The translations under genes were made by a program, and so were the position numbers. A DNA stretch of 64,000 nucleotides. Source: Cryptomeria japonica (taxonomy: Eukaryota; Streptophyta; Pinopsida; Cupressales; Cupressaceae). Position 1 is the first letter of the stretch; each line of letters starts with the position of its first letter. The notes below the pieces were generated by a model that was not told the DNA's origin, did not search any database, and worked only from the letters and a program-made list of their open reading frames with translations. The stretch spans positions 246,203,502 through 246,267,501 of the forward strand of contig NC_081409.1 in assembly GCF_030272615.1 (NCBI RefSeq), given 5' to 3'. This document shows, in pieces, positions 33,101 to 45,997 of this stretch.

Positions 33101-35300
33101 GTGCTCTTTTTTTTTCTCTAGAGGAGGTTTATGTCTTTCCCTCCACGCTCATTTGTAGAAATGCTTCAAAGGCCTCTTCTACCTATGGCTTTTTTTGTGG
33201 TGGTGTAGTAGGTAGCTTATGTTTAGTCTATTTCCATACTTCATTGATAGGGTTGTAATTTTTGTGACATCCAAACCTTGCTTGTTGTAGGTAGCCCTAG
33301 TCAACTTAACTTTACTTCTACATTCTTGATTTCTTTCTTTAGTGCTACCTCCCCTTGTGCATCTAGGCATGTGACTTCTTGGATAACCTCTTTGGTAATG
33401 TGATATGTGCAGTCCAACTAGAGATAGTTGTTATGGATCCAGCTTAGTATAATCTAAATCTACTCCTCTTCTTGTGTAATAATTGGAAACTACTTCCATA
33501 TATCTAGTCTTTTCTCTACTATATGGCTATATTATGGCATGTAGTTTTGCATTTTGAGTTGTAGAAAAGTGATTCATAGGGTTTCAAACTTTGTGTGATC
33601 TATCTTTGTTAATGACGTGTGCATGAATTTCTAAATTTCCTCTATGTAAATGACATCTACGAGCACTATAGAAAACGTTTTGGTTAAGTCTATCTCCGTA
33701 CCTTTGTAGGAAATTTTTTTATACTTCGGTTGGGGCTTCTAGGAAATATCAACATGGTCGGGAGCTACCATTGCTATATGAGAGATACAAGGGTTTCACA
33801 ATATGAGTGTAGTAAAGTGCAAGAGTAGCAAGTGTGGATGAGAAAGAATAGTAGTTTGTTTATTATATATATGTCAAATATGTTTATAGAGGTGGAGTAA
33901 GGGGAGTGTATTAAATGCTATAGTCATTTTTCTACCTTCTTGCATTTTATATTTGTTAACTTTTCTACAACTCTATTTGGCGAGTGAAATTTTAATATGC
34001 TATTATACAATTATTGTACAACTATGATACAAATATGTTATTGACTATCACAAAATGTTATCTTAGAGTGTGAGCAAAAAAAAATTTCATGATGCCATGT
34101 TTGATATCTTTAGGGTTAGGTTGAGGAAATAGATGTTCAAACTCGAACATAACAATCATTGTCAAATTCTTTGAAAGTAGTTACTATGTGTCAGAAGGAG
34201 AGAGGTTTGCCTAGAATCCATTTTATATTATTCCCTCTTTTTGTTTTAATTCATTTTCACCATGAGTACTCGTGTGTTTTCCTTTTTTCTATAATACTTG
34301 AGTACAGGGGTATCCTGTGTATGATTAATTTATTTGTCTAGAATCTTGAAGAACAAATTATTGGAGATTTTCTAATAATCTCCATTTTCTATGGTACCAT
34401 CCTTTTGTGGTGATTTGTGGAGGAATTTCATATTGTTTATGTATCATGAATGGTCTCTGGAACCCATATAAACTTCAAGAAGTTAATTCTTGTTCATCTT
34501 GTTCATCATTGTTTGTACTAGTATTATCATTGTCCAACTCAATTATCTTCAATAGTTTGGATATTCAACACCTCTATCCTATGCAATTTCTTTTACATAG
34601 GCTTGATCCTCAACCCATATAGAGGGATGTGTATCATTGTAATTTCATCTACAAATGAAATTTTCTATTTCATTGAATTTTCAAACCGCTTCAACCTTAG
34701 CATTTCCCTAAATGTATTAAATGGTTCTTTCATTTCTACTACTTCAAATTCTACTAGTTGTTCCAAACATTTTAGATTCACTTCCACATTCTTCCATGTC
34801 CCTAATCTCGCCATTCTAGAATCATATACTAGATTGATATTAAATGTATTTTTACCAATTTAGGTTGCCTTACTCTCTCCCTAGTTATTGTTGATATAAT
34901 GTTTATATCTACACCCAAATCCACCATGATATTTTTCACCTTAAAATTGTTTAGGTGTGTAGTGATTAACAAAGTTCCAATCTTCTAGTTTTGGTCTTCT
35001 ATTATTTTATTGATTTGTGGTTGCTTTCATTTATTCCAATATTTACCTACTTAATTCAGTTTAACCAGAAAATATTTTTGTTGAGCCAAAGAGGCTAACA
35101 TTTTTAGCATGAGAACCTCTTCTTTCGAAAAACAAGTTCTATCTTCATTCTGCTACTATATTATATTTTATTTTTTCTCTTCTTTTTACCCATGTTATTT
35201 TGTAGGATGGAAGTAGCCATATACATCTTCTCTCAAGTATATATTCTTCACTTATTTCTTCAATTATCTTCTTATTTTTCTCAGTATTTATCCTTTGGCA
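33101..35300 (-). pseudogene. Ty3/gypsy-like protease-region relic
   Basis: On the minus strand near 34868-34942 the frame reads VKNIMVDLGVDINIIS, matching the active-site region of retroviral-type aspartic proteases (usually VDTGA, here DLG). About 200 nt upstream is KMLASLAQQKYFLVKLN. Multiple stops and frameshifts occur throughout. It is probably the downstream part of the relic whose gag and primer site are at 50.5-54.2 kb, separated by two later insertions; that link is an inference. Confidence 0.45.
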
Positions 35301-35309
35301 CGTAATTCT

Positions 35310-36410
35310 TGTAGAATCATAAATTGTCACCGGGCCAGTGTACACATCATATTTGTGCCCCTACTTTAGCGTGTCTCCCCCTCATCTCCTATCTAGGTCC
35401 GTTCAGTGCCTTCTCCAATTTCAATGACACATGTACACCTACAAAATGATCCTCTGGGGCTATGTCCTTCTCCTTGGGGCTAATTTAAGGTCCCCGATGA
35501 AGAGGACCAAGGCACGAGCGCCCTGGTCCTAGACAAGAGCACGCAACGCCCTAGTCCCCCTCAATGGGATCCAATATTTAAGAGGAAGATAGGACCTATC
35601 ACCCCAACGGGAAATGAAATTGGTGGCTCTATATGACTATTGGAGGTCAGCCTAATCAGTAAATTGACCTAGGATCTCATATATAAAGACATTTGATCAG
35701 CTTAATTTCATCCAAGCATCATAAGTATTCGACCTAAAACATTCAAGTGTTCATAATCAAGCATTACCATAGATCTTGGAGGTTGCATATTCTTCATTCA
35801 ACTATTGTGGAGCTAAGTTACATCAATCATATGCAAGCATGTGTGTGTGATTAGGGTTTTGTCATGTTCATGCCATTTCATATAATATATGTGATTACAT
35901 TTAAGAAGCAAAGCATCATTATCAGTCGTTGTAGATCTGAGGTATATGTTTCCATTGTTTATTTCAGTATTTACAATATTTCATTTAAGGTTAATTCCTA
36001 AACTGGATTTTGACTTAGACAAGCCCTTATTCCCCACCTATTTTCCTTCTCTAGTGTGCGCAGAAACTAGTACAGAGTCACGATCTTCAAAATTGGCTTT
36101 ATTTATAGTGACAAACTAATCCCCCATTGGAGTGTGCAAAGTGTGGAGGACTAGAGTGACTGTCACTCTAGTCTTGATAATTTAGGCATAATTTTGGGGA
36201 GCAGATCCGAACATTCATACATTGCTTAGATCTAGCATCTTCAGAAATTCAATTCAACTCAAGGGAAAGAAGAGGTGCAATTTAAACCACTAGAATCTGA
36301 TAATAATCTAGTTCTATCATATTCCTATCTTTCTCCAATGTAATGGTCCTTAAGCAAAATTAGTGGTTTTACTACATCTAAAGGTGGAAACCCTAATTTT
36401 CACCATTACA
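35310..36410 (+). repeat. Left LTR of the 8.3 kb element
   Basis: Starts TGTAGAATCATAAATTGTCA and ends CACCATTACA. It contains ACTTTAGCGTGTCTCCCCCT, GGTAAATTGACCTAGGATCTC-type sequence and CCCCCATTGGAGTGTG, all shared with the right LTR. A GC-rich segment near 35490-35565 is absent from the right LTR. Confidence 0.7.
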
Positions 36411-37406
36411 TTTTGGTGAACCTAACTCCTTAAACCTTTATTTCTGATTTATGTTCTCAGCTCTGAATTTTTATGCAATTTATAATTTAAAATAATATTT
36501 ACGAGCTTAATTTCTAAATTGAATTTCAAAAATTTAGAGGTTAAATCAACAAAAACCCTAACTTTTAAATTGTAAAACCGAGCTTGTGAGTTGTCTAATT
36601 TGGATTAATTGTTTCAGATCTGATTTGGGAACATTATAAATTTTAAATTTACATTCATAGATCTTATTTTAATCAAGTTACATAAATTTAGAGGTTTAAT
36701 TCACAAAAACCCTAATTTATCTTAGTTAATTTGGTTTGTCGTTTGCATAATTTTTTAAAACCATTTTTAGATCCGATCTTTAAGATATGTTATCTTATGA
36801 TTTAGAGGAATTTATCTTTCAAATTCTCAAATCAAATTGCTTAATTAATTCGTTAATCAATCACTTTTATAGAATTTTGCATTGTTTAATCACGATGTTC
36901 AAATTTGAAATTCATAATTTTCCTCCTTTATTCAATTTTCCATGCATATATTGAGTGAACATTACATGGCATATGAGTTTATTGTTTGATCATAAGAGCA
37001 TATATGGAGTTCTTATCTTATTTTTCTAGTTGAATTTCAAGTTACATTAAAGATGTTCATGATGTTCCTTTTCATGCATATGATGATAACCTAGTTCTCC
37101 CTTTCATTCGTAACTATGATTTACGCTCTCCCAAAATTGGTCCTACCAATGCAGGCACATTCATGCAAGAAGAGAAAATGAAGACTTATTTCAAAGATCT
37201 CTCTCCTGAAGATGGAGCTTTGGAGAATGATGTTCAGGGTGAACTCATAATGCTAGTTCCCACTTTTTGGTACATCCTGATTTTTCTGAAATCATACGTT
37301 TTTTAGAAAATATAATGATTTAAGCTTTAAGAGGTCTCATTCGAAGTAATTAATTGAAGAGAGTTAGATCAAAGGCTCTTAGATCAAAATTTATTGGATA
37401 GAACCT

Positions 37407-37512
37407 CTCTACTTCTAAATCATACTTGCAATGGAGTCTCCTTTGCATCTACCTAATGCCTCTACTTCTAAATCATACTCGCAATGGAGTCTCCTTTGCA
37501 TCTACCAAATGC
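37407..37512 (+). repeat. 53-bp tandem duplication
   Basis: CTCTACTTCTAAATCATACT starts at 37407 and 37460; each copy continues through GGAGTCTCCTTTGCATCTACC. Confidence 0.9.
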
Positions 37513-37514
37513 TA

Positions 37515-38550
37515 ATAAAAAACCAATTTTACATTAGCTTTTAGGTGGTCAAATGAATTCACTTTTAAGTATTTATTTCTTATCATAAGCTTTCCAAATA
37601 GTATAATATTTAATATATTTAATTTTATTAATATATTTTTATTTTATTTCTTATGAATCTAGGTTTTTTTTTTAATAGATAATGGGTTGTAGCCGTATAA
37701 TTTATTTTATTAATAAAAGAGATTACATTATATGTTTGGTTCAATGTGGACATCGGTAGGAAAGAACCAAACTAAGAAAACATTCGATCTTGCCCAAAGA
37801 TACTATCCTGGAAAACAACCTTTAGTTGGTAATTTACATCAAAAGTTACAATCGATCCACTCATATTGTGGATTTACCCATGTATGAAGTACAATTTCTG
37901 AGACTCCTGAGAAATCATGTCTCCCCTGTCTGATATGAGTGGGAGCTAGTAGAATGGAGGAAAGAGCTCTGAATAAAACCAGAGTCAAACGCTTCCATCG
38001 AGAGCCCAAGATCCTGCAAAACCAATTTACCAAAACAACCAAATCCTTTCTATTGCAGCCTGTTAGTCTTGCATCGATAAATAAAATAAGGCATATGTGA
38101 CCAAAACTATTAATTTTCACAGTATTAGCTATAAAATATTCTATCCATAAATAACACTATCCATCGCTAATCAAGGCGAAGATGAAGCACAAATCTACCC
38201 AAAAAAGAATTTACATACATACTCAAGCCAGCTAACCGACCCTAATCAATGACAATAAAGAACAAATTGATGTTGCATGAAGAGAAGATCTAAGATGATT
38301 TCCCTACTAAAATATTGTATGCATATAGGTTGTGATGCATCTATAATAAAATGGTTCAGATAATGCTATTACCAGTCTAGGGCCATGACAGTCGAAGACC
38401 AAGAAGAAAGCTCATAGAAACCAAGTAAATTATGTCACAGAAAGAAACTACCTAATAGAGCATTGAAGAAATAAGTGATCTAAATCTATTCATGTTTATA
38501 AAATTAAAATTAAACTACAGGATTATGATTGAATCTGCATAAGGACACTG
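37515..38550. other. No gene recognised inside the element
   Basis: A 93-codon minus-strand frame at 37839-38120 has no family that I know, and it may be debris. The rest is AT-rich. Confidence 0.35.
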
Positions 38551-38651
<101 letters not shown>

Positions 38652-38889
38652 AACATTTATCTATATATATGTATATACATATATATGTATATACATATCT
38701 ATGTATATATATGAATATTCATAAATCCGTCTGTCAATGGAATGAAAAATAGGGTCGACAGAAAATAAGATGAGCCAGACATTTTATAAACACATATATA
38801 CATATACCCATATATATGTATACATAAATATATAAAAACATATAGCCAGAGTGTGCTCGTAGCCTATTTAGTGAGCAGAAGGTATAGTG

Positions 38890-40620
38890 GGTATATTTGC
38901 ATTAGGAAAAATAGTAAACTAATTCAAAAAATATCTGAAAAATATCTATGCACTAGGTATTGATGTCTTCTTTCTAACGAAAAAAATAAAATTGAACTTT
39001 GATATATATAGAACAAGTTATGTGTTCAAACGTACACCTATATCTAAATTATAATTAGTCGAACTTCAAAACTTAATAAAATGAAAAATATTCAACATAT
39101 TGCTATCAAACCAGCTGCATGCCCTGGATATTGATGTTACAAACCAAAATTCAAAATAATTAAATTTTTATCATTTATAAAAAACTACTTTTTGAGGGAG
39201 ATGGAAAAATCAATAAAAAAATTTGAAAAAAATATATTTAGAATCTACAAACAAGATGTTACAAATCACTAGTTTACATGATCTTCAAATTCTTAATGGT
39301 TTAAAAGTTATAGGTGTCGGAAAGTGGAGGTTTTTTTTTAAATGTTCATCTAAGTGTCAAGGTTTGTCAAAAAGTGGGAACCAGTATTCTGAGTTCACCC
39401 TTCATCCTTCTCCTAAAATGTACCTCCCACATAATGGTGAAGCCACAATAGTGGGTTACACTTTTTTGGACAAAGAAATTGCACTCGTTTGTCCAAAACA
39501 TAATTTTTACCACTTTCGATTGAATGCCATGTTTGATCAGACCAAAAAAAACATTTGATTGAATGTATTATTTTAAATACATTTGATCGAATATAAAATT
39601 ATTAAAAAAAAGGGGTTCGATCGAACCCCTTATTTTAATGTTTTTTTAAAATGAACATGGTCGTTCAAAAACTTTATGCTCAAAGGGGTTCAATAGAAAA
39701 GGGGTTCAATAAAACCCTGGGGGGTTCGATAGAAAGGGGGTTCAATCGAACCCTGGGGGGTCGATAGAACCCCTTTCCATAGAACACATGTTTTATCAAA
39801 CCCGCCTGCTAGAGATACCCCCCCCCCCGAAACTCTACCGGTTTATGCAAATTTATAGCCTTTGAAGCTCAAATTGGGTGCTCAAATGGATGAATTTTGA
39901 CAAACCCAAATGCACGATAGTATTACTCGAAGCGAGATTTCCAATGATTATTATTTTAATATATATTGAGTTTATTAAGATTTTTTCTTTTTAGATTAAC
40001 TAAACATAAGTTTCACACCAAATATCAACTTTTGAGTTCAACACTTATGGAAAAATAGCAAACAAGTGAAAAAAAATTCTGAGAAATATCTATGCACTAG
40101 GTATTGAAGTCCTCTTTCCAGCAAAAAAAAAAAGATTTTTTTTATATACACAACAAGTTATGACCTACCAAATGAACATATGTCAAAATTACAGTTAACT
40201 CAACTTCAAAACTTAATAAAATATGAAATATTGAAGATAATGTTATGAAACCAATTGTCAACATTGGATATGGATGTTATAAAACTAAATTCGAAAGAAT
40301 CACATTCATATCTACTTTAGAAAAAAAGTTATGCCATACCAAATGAGTATCACTCTTTAAAAATGTTGATTTTTTGGTAAAAAATAAGTTTTCGAGGGAG
40401 ATAGAAAAATGGAAACAAATTGATTCGAAAAAATTTCAAAAAAATATATTTATAATCTACACACATAATGGCACAAATCACTAGTTCACATCATCTACAA
40501 GTCCTTTACGGATTAGCAGTTATAGGTGTCTGAATGTGAAGTTTTTTTCTGAAAATGAAAATTGCAGTGTTAAAGTTGGCAAAAAAGTGTAACCCGCTAT
40601 TCTGGGTTCACCCATAAGGA
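38890..40620 (+). repeat. Tandem duplication with about 1.14-kb period
   Basis: 38940-39410 resembles 40075-40620, sharing TATCTATGCACTAGGTATTG, TCGAACTTCAAAACTTAATA-type sequence, GAGGGAGATGGAAAAAT and AATCACTAGTTTACAT. The open frame 39223-39558 (111 codons) lies in one unit; its counterpart is broken in the other, so it is not considered a gene. Confidence 0.7.
39611..39775. repeat. Palindromic GGGGTTCGATCGAACCCC repeat
   Basis: A perfect 20-bp palindrome, AGGGGTTCGATCGAACCCCT, lies at 39611-39630. Six or more half or near-complete variants (GGGGTTCAATAGAA, GGGGTTCGATAGAAAGG, GGGTTCAATCGAACCC) follow to 39775. Confidence 0.75.
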
Positions 40621-41509
40621 TTATTTAGTGCAAGATGATGATATTGTGTCTACTTTCCCTAGCAATGCCATACCTTATTTTCATGATTCCATGATTTCCC
40701 ACACTCTCTCTCATTTTTAGAGATTACCTCTTATTTTAAATTGCATTTTTCATAACTTGATGTCCTTTCTTGCGTAGAAATATCCTTGATGCAAGTACAT
40801 GTGTGCTCCTTGGTTAGGACCTATTCTTTTGTTGAAACGATGTGTCTCTTAAGAATAATCTCTCTTTGGAAGTTGTGTATTTCTTCTCATTGTCCTTACA
40901 CTTGGAGGGCAATGATTTCTCTCTCCTATAAGGATCCACTTTTCCTTTCTTGAGTGGTGTTTTCTTATGATTTGATGTCATTCCTTGTGTGAAGTTGTTG
41001 TTTTCTTTAGGATTCTCTCTTATACAAGAGGTGTATTTCCTTGGCTACAATCTTTTTTTCACTTCGCAATGTATGTCTATTATAAATTTACCCCTCACTT
41101 TGTGTCAAAAGTGCACGTCATCCTTCATCAAGAATCTCTTTCACCTAGCGATAGGGGAAAGGTATGCATTCTTGTTCTCATTCCTCTCTTTTGGTAGAAG
41201 ATGTTATGTTTGTTCAAGAACTCCACTTGGAGGTAGATGTCTTTTTAGCAAAGATCTCTTCTCCTCCAAGGATCCTTGTTACACTTGTTGCAATATATCT
41301 CTTATTTTAAGCTATCTTATTTTTGCTTGAAAGAGTATTTCCTCTTTAGCTTGGATTTATGAGCATTGTTGGCTAAAGGATATCTCCTTGGTGTTGAAGG
41401 TGAGTATCCTTTTTTCTAGCTTCCTTAAGATATCAACATAGGGCTATGTTGACATCTTAAGGGGGGAGGCATACATATCGCCCTCTTTGTACTATATTGT
41501 ACCATATCT
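40621..41509. other. Internal region of the 8.3 kb element, no protein recognised
   Basis: Short T-rich frames, including 41-kb frames of 70 and 113 codons with no family. ATCTTAAGGGGGGAGGCATAC near 41453-41473 is a second polypurine-like tract. Confidence 0.4.
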
Positions 41510-41880
41510 TTGCATGTCTTAAACGGGATATTCAGACTCAGAAACATAGAAAACAAACTGTTGTACGAGATGCTTCATGCTCGAAACCAGACACAACATT
41601 TGATATATATCCTAGACGGGGTGCACATCACTGAAACTAGAGAAAAAAAACTCTTACACAAGATGTCCTCAAAACCAGGCCTGTATCTATCTTAAACGGA
41701 GTTACACATACTTGAAAATAGAGAAAACAAACTCTTGTATGAGATGTTCTCGAAACCATGCATTCACCCCTTCGCATTTTTATTTGCATCATATGTCTTA
41801 AATAGGTTGAAGCACGTTCGAAACCAAAGAAAACAAACTTTTATACGGGGTGTTATATACTTGAAACCATAAATCACTTG
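41510..41880 (+). repeat. Degenerate minisatellite, about four units of 90-110 bp
   Basis: Each unit has a form of CTTAAACGG, then GAAACATAGAAAACAAACT, then TTGTACGAGATG and CTCGAAACCA. Units begin near 41518, 41620, 41690 and 41806. Confidence 0.65.
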
Positions 41881-42500
41881 CACACATGCACGATGATGAG
41901 TGGGACTAGCAAAACACAACTAGACTATTCCTACTCTCCTCCCTAACATGGATCACTGAGAAAAACACATCTAGAGTATGTATCCATGTACTTTCTCATC
42001 ATTGTTCTCATGGATCACCTAGAAAAATACATCTAGCATGTACCTATGCACTCTTTCTCTTTCTTCTCATGAGCACATAGCTTTGATATTAGTGGTTCAT
42101 GGATGATGCATTCTTTTCTCTTTTATGTGATCACTTGTGTTCCTGAGATGGCATTTTCAAGAATGATATTAGTGGTTGATACATTTTGATATCGAAGTTT
42201 CTTTGGCTAGTTGACTTGAGGTCTTGTCTTTGGTCTTTAGCTTTTGTGTTGTGTGTCTTTTGCCTTTTGACTTTGTTTGCCTTTTTATTTGTCTTTTTGT
42301 TTTTGTCTTGTTTTGTGTACCTTTGCATGCATTTAAGTGAGTTGAGATCCTAAGATTGGGGGCTTAGTTCCTCGAAATTAGTAACATGTCTTATACTCCT
42401 TGTGATTGTGCTCCTTGTTGCTCCTTTCTTCCATCTCCTTCATCTCTTTTTCCTCTACTTTACCGTGAGTATTTGCATAGGCTTGTTCACACTCCTGTTC

Positions 42501-42514
42501 AAGTGGGGGATAAA
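42501..42514 (+). other. Polypurine tract before the right LTR
   Basis: AAGTGGGGGATAAA lies immediately upstream of TGTAGCATC. Confidence 0.7.
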
Positions 42515-43612
42515 TGTAGCATCATAAATTGTCACCAAGCCAATTTATACCTCATGTTTTTGCCCCTACTTTAGCGTGTCTCCCCCTAATCTCATATTCA
42601 GGTTCGTTTAGTGCCTTAACTCCATTTTCAATGCCACATACACCTACCAAATGATCCTTTGAGCTATGTCCTCCTTGGGGCCAATTCAAGGTTCTTAATT
42701 GAGGAGCCCCCTTGTCCCCCTCAATGGGACCCAATTTTTAAGAGGAGGATAGAACCTATCACCATTGTGGGAAATGAAATTGGTGGTTCTATATAAACGT
42801 TGGAGGTCGGCTTAATCGGTAAATTGGCCTAGGATCTCATATGTAAAGACATTTGATCAACTTAATTTCGTCCAAGATCATAAGTATTCGGCCTAAAGCA
42901 TTCAAGTGTTCATCATCAAGCATTCGTAGAGATCTTGAAGGTTGCATATTCTTCATTAAACTATTGTGGAGCTAAGTTATATCGTTCATATGCAACCATG
43001 TGTGTGTGATTAGGTTTTTATCATGTTCATGCCATTTCATACAACATATGTGATTACATTTAAGAAGCAAACCATCATTATCAGTCATTGCATATCTAAG
43101 GTATATCTTTCCATTGTTTATTTCAGCATTTGCAATATTTTTGTTTAATTTCAGTATTTGCAATATTACATTCAAGGTTAATTCCTAAACCGAGGTTTGA
43201 CTTAGGCAAACCCCTATTCCCAACCTATTTCCCTTCTCTAGTGTGTGTAGGAATAGGTACGGAACTATGATCTTCAGAATTCACTTTATTTACAGTGACA
43301 AATTGATCCCCCATTGGAGTGTGAAAAGTGTAGAAAACCAGAGTGACCAACACTCTGATCCCAAAAATTTAGGCAAAATTTCAAGGAATAGATCCGAACA
43401 TTCATACATTTCCTGTATCTGCGTCTTCAACAATTCAATTTAACTCAAGGGAAAGAAGAGATACATTTTAAACCCTTGTAATATGATTAAAAACTAGATC
43501 TATTAGGTTTAGATTCTATCATATTCCTATCTTTCCCCAATGTAATGGTCCTTAAGAAAAATTAGTGGGTTTACTACATCTAATGGTTGAAACCATAATT
43601 TTTACAATTATG
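42515..43612 (+). repeat. Right LTR of the 8.3 kb element
   Basis: Starts TGTAGCATCATAAATTGTCA. A TATA box (TATATAA, 42790-42796) is intact here but mutated to TATATGA in the left copy. A GTTTATTTCAGYATTTGCAATATT segment is duplicated near 43120-43165. Confidence 0.7.
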
Positions 43613-43626
43613 CTACCACAACTCTA

Positions 43627-44561
43627 TTTTGGCAATTGATACTCTATTGGTTGTTTTCACTATGTTGTCATTGATAGAAACATGATTTTGTGATCTGGCT
43701 TCATGTTTTGATTATATGGTGTACCGGCAGGCACTTCACATATTCTACACCGACACCGGCACCGGTAGGACAGAAGGATTTCTTTGGTCACCGGCAATGC
43801 AGGACGACATGGTTTAATAAAGGTTATCAGTATTGGAGGCCGAAATATCTTGGATCCGGCATCAACAATTTGTTTTAATGTTTATACATTTTTGTTATCT
43901 GGCCGACAAGTAATTGGATATTGTATATATCTTTGTAAGCCGACGTAAGGCATAAAAGTTGTATAGGGTATGTTGGTCAATTAAGATTAGACCATTTTGA
44001 TATAGACATGGTGATGGATATGTGAATGTAATATGATTTGAAATTATTCATATAGATTATGTATGTGAGGAAATTATTGTAAGGGTTATTCTGGTAAGGG
44101 GTTTAGGGTTTCAAACCAGAACAGACAAAGCTTAAACCGGAACTGTATTTTGACATAGAAGATGCTATCTTAAGAAGTTCACACTTCTCCAGATTGTAGT
44201 CTAGAATTTTATGTAGTCAGTGAGGCACCTATTGTGATTGAGCAGTGTGCTCTAGGCTCTAAATCTTCCTGCAAGTGCAGGCCCCTCAAATTTTGTAAAA
44301 TCTCTTCATATGCCAGTGGATTGATATTGTGAGTCACAAATCCCACCATGGTTTTTCCTCTATGAGGTTTTCCACATATAAATTTGTGTGTTATGATTCC
44401 CATTTATGTGATTGGCTTATTGGTTCCTTTACTTCTTTCAATTATGTATGTACCGAGATATCGGTAGGTGCATGAATGTTTTAATAAGGCTAAAATTTAC
44501 TATTCCGGTATAACATTGATTCACCCATCCCCCCTCCTCTCAATTTTATTGGTTTCCAACA
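43627..44561 (+). repeat. 5' LTR
   Basis: Aligns with the 3' LTR from its first base. The usual TG is TT here (T at 43628). It ends GGTTTCCAACA. The U5 part holds CACCATGGTTTTTCCTC and GAGGTTTTCCACATATAAAT. Confidence 0.85.
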
Positions 44562-44562
44562 A

Positions 44563-44576
44563 TTGGTATCAAAGCC
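44563..44576 (+). other. Primer-binding site, initiator tRNA-Met type
   Basis: TTGGTATCAAAGCC, 1 bp after the LTR end; the same sequence as at 8968-8981. Confidence 0.85.
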
Positions 44577-44579
44577 TTT

Positions 44580-45752
44580 GTGCCTCGGAGGAAGTTTAAC
44601 AACTTGAGGAAGATCCTGAAACCGGAATCCATGGATATGGCTTTGGAGAAGCAACTTGAGATGGCACTTAAAGATTATGATGCTGAAAGGTTGAAGAACT
44701 TAAAGCTACAAGATGAATTGAATTCTGCTAATGAATTCATTCTTGTCCTACAAGAGAGGCTGTCATCTTTTCAAGCTAGGAGGAAGGAACTTTTGCAAAA
44801 TCAGGATGATGAAAAGAAAGATGCACTTAAGGAACAATGTCAAAAATTGAGTTAGGAAAACATGGTTATGAAAAATGAAATGCAAGTTATAACTATAAGG
44901 ATGTCTAAGGAGATAGAGGATAGAAAGAAAAAGGAAGAAAATCTTGTTGTATCCCTAAAGAACAAATTTGAAGAATGTGGTAAGTTGGCTCATGAAAATG
45001 ATATGTTGAGAACTGATTTGGTACAATCCCGGAGTAATGAGAAAGAGCTTGAGAGACAAATGATAATACTAAGAGAAGATTTAACTACTGCAAGTGAGTA
45101 CAAAGAAAAATTCAAGATCAGCTCAGCACAGCTTGATGACTTATTGAAGAGACGGAGGTAGATTGGAGATCCCAATGGACTTGGATTTGAGCAAGGACAG
45201 AGTTTCGGTACTGCTAATGAAGATCAAAACCACAAGGCACCGGTAAGACAATTCAATGCTTATAAATTAAATGGTAGATGTTTTGTTTGCAATAGATTTG
45301 GTCACATGGCTAAGCAATGTAGAAACAGAGCAAATTAGAACCCCAATTCTGCTCCCAGTAAATGCTCTAAATGCAATAAGTTTGGTCATAAGATAGAAGA
45401 TTGCAAAATAAATGTTAAAGGATATGCTTGTGGAAAATTTGGACATATGGCTAATCAGTGCAGGTCAAGCAATTTCATCGGTTTTAGCAAAGCAGTTCAA
45501 AAGAACAATGTTACATGTTATGCATGTAATGAAGTTGGACATACTGCTAAGTTATGTCGAAGCAGAAATCCATTGGTTACTAATGAAGGATCAAATGAGA
45601 AAGGAAAAGAGAAGGTTAGTGAAATCTAGCAAGATCATAGTCAGAGATGGGTGAGGAAGACTGAAGAACAATCATCAGATGGAAATATCCTGGTTACTTA
45701 TCCGGCAAAAGAGGTTGCTCCTGCACTGGCAGGAAGCTCATTCGATATCTAA
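44580..45752 (+). pseudogene. Gag-like protein with zinc-knuckle array, broken by stops
   Basis: One frame of about 390 codons with four internal TAG stops (44853, 45159, 45336, 45627) and no frameshift seen. The first 190 codons are long Lys/Glu-rich coiled coil (LEMALKDYDAERLKNLKLQD, EIEDRKKKEENLVVSLKNKF). Next come CCHC zinc knuckles at about 45279 (CFVCNRFGHMAKQC), 45363 (CSKCNKFGHKIEDC), 45424 (first Cys lost, ACGKFGHMANQC) and 45519 (CYACNEVGHTAKLC). Knuckles of this kind bind retroelement RNA in the gag particle. Four in a row is unusual for Copia-type gag, which usually has one. The frame appears to start at or just after the primer site. Confidence 0.7.
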
Positions 45753-45997
45753 GGTAGATGCCTTAGGGGTAGGCAAAATTCATAAAGATGTTGCATATGC
45801 CCCAGAAGAGGTTCTCGAAGATGTTCTAGATATTGGAGAGGATTATCTGGCATGGATATGTTTTGAGCGAGATCTGGTATCTTTCACTGGCAGTCATTTA
45901 TGTCAATGGAAGATTAGGGTTTTTCTCAAAGGTTAAAAGGTGGAATACACTTCATTGTTAATCACCCTGCATTCGGAGCAATTCAAAGCGACTAAGT

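Noticed and set aside
35310-35314. Target-site duplication of the 8.3 kb element
   Set aside because: The flanking 5-mers ATTCT and CTACC do not match, so no duplication is claimed.
39223-39558. 111-codon frame
   Set aside because: It lies in a tandem unit whose other copy does not keep the frame, and no family was recognised.
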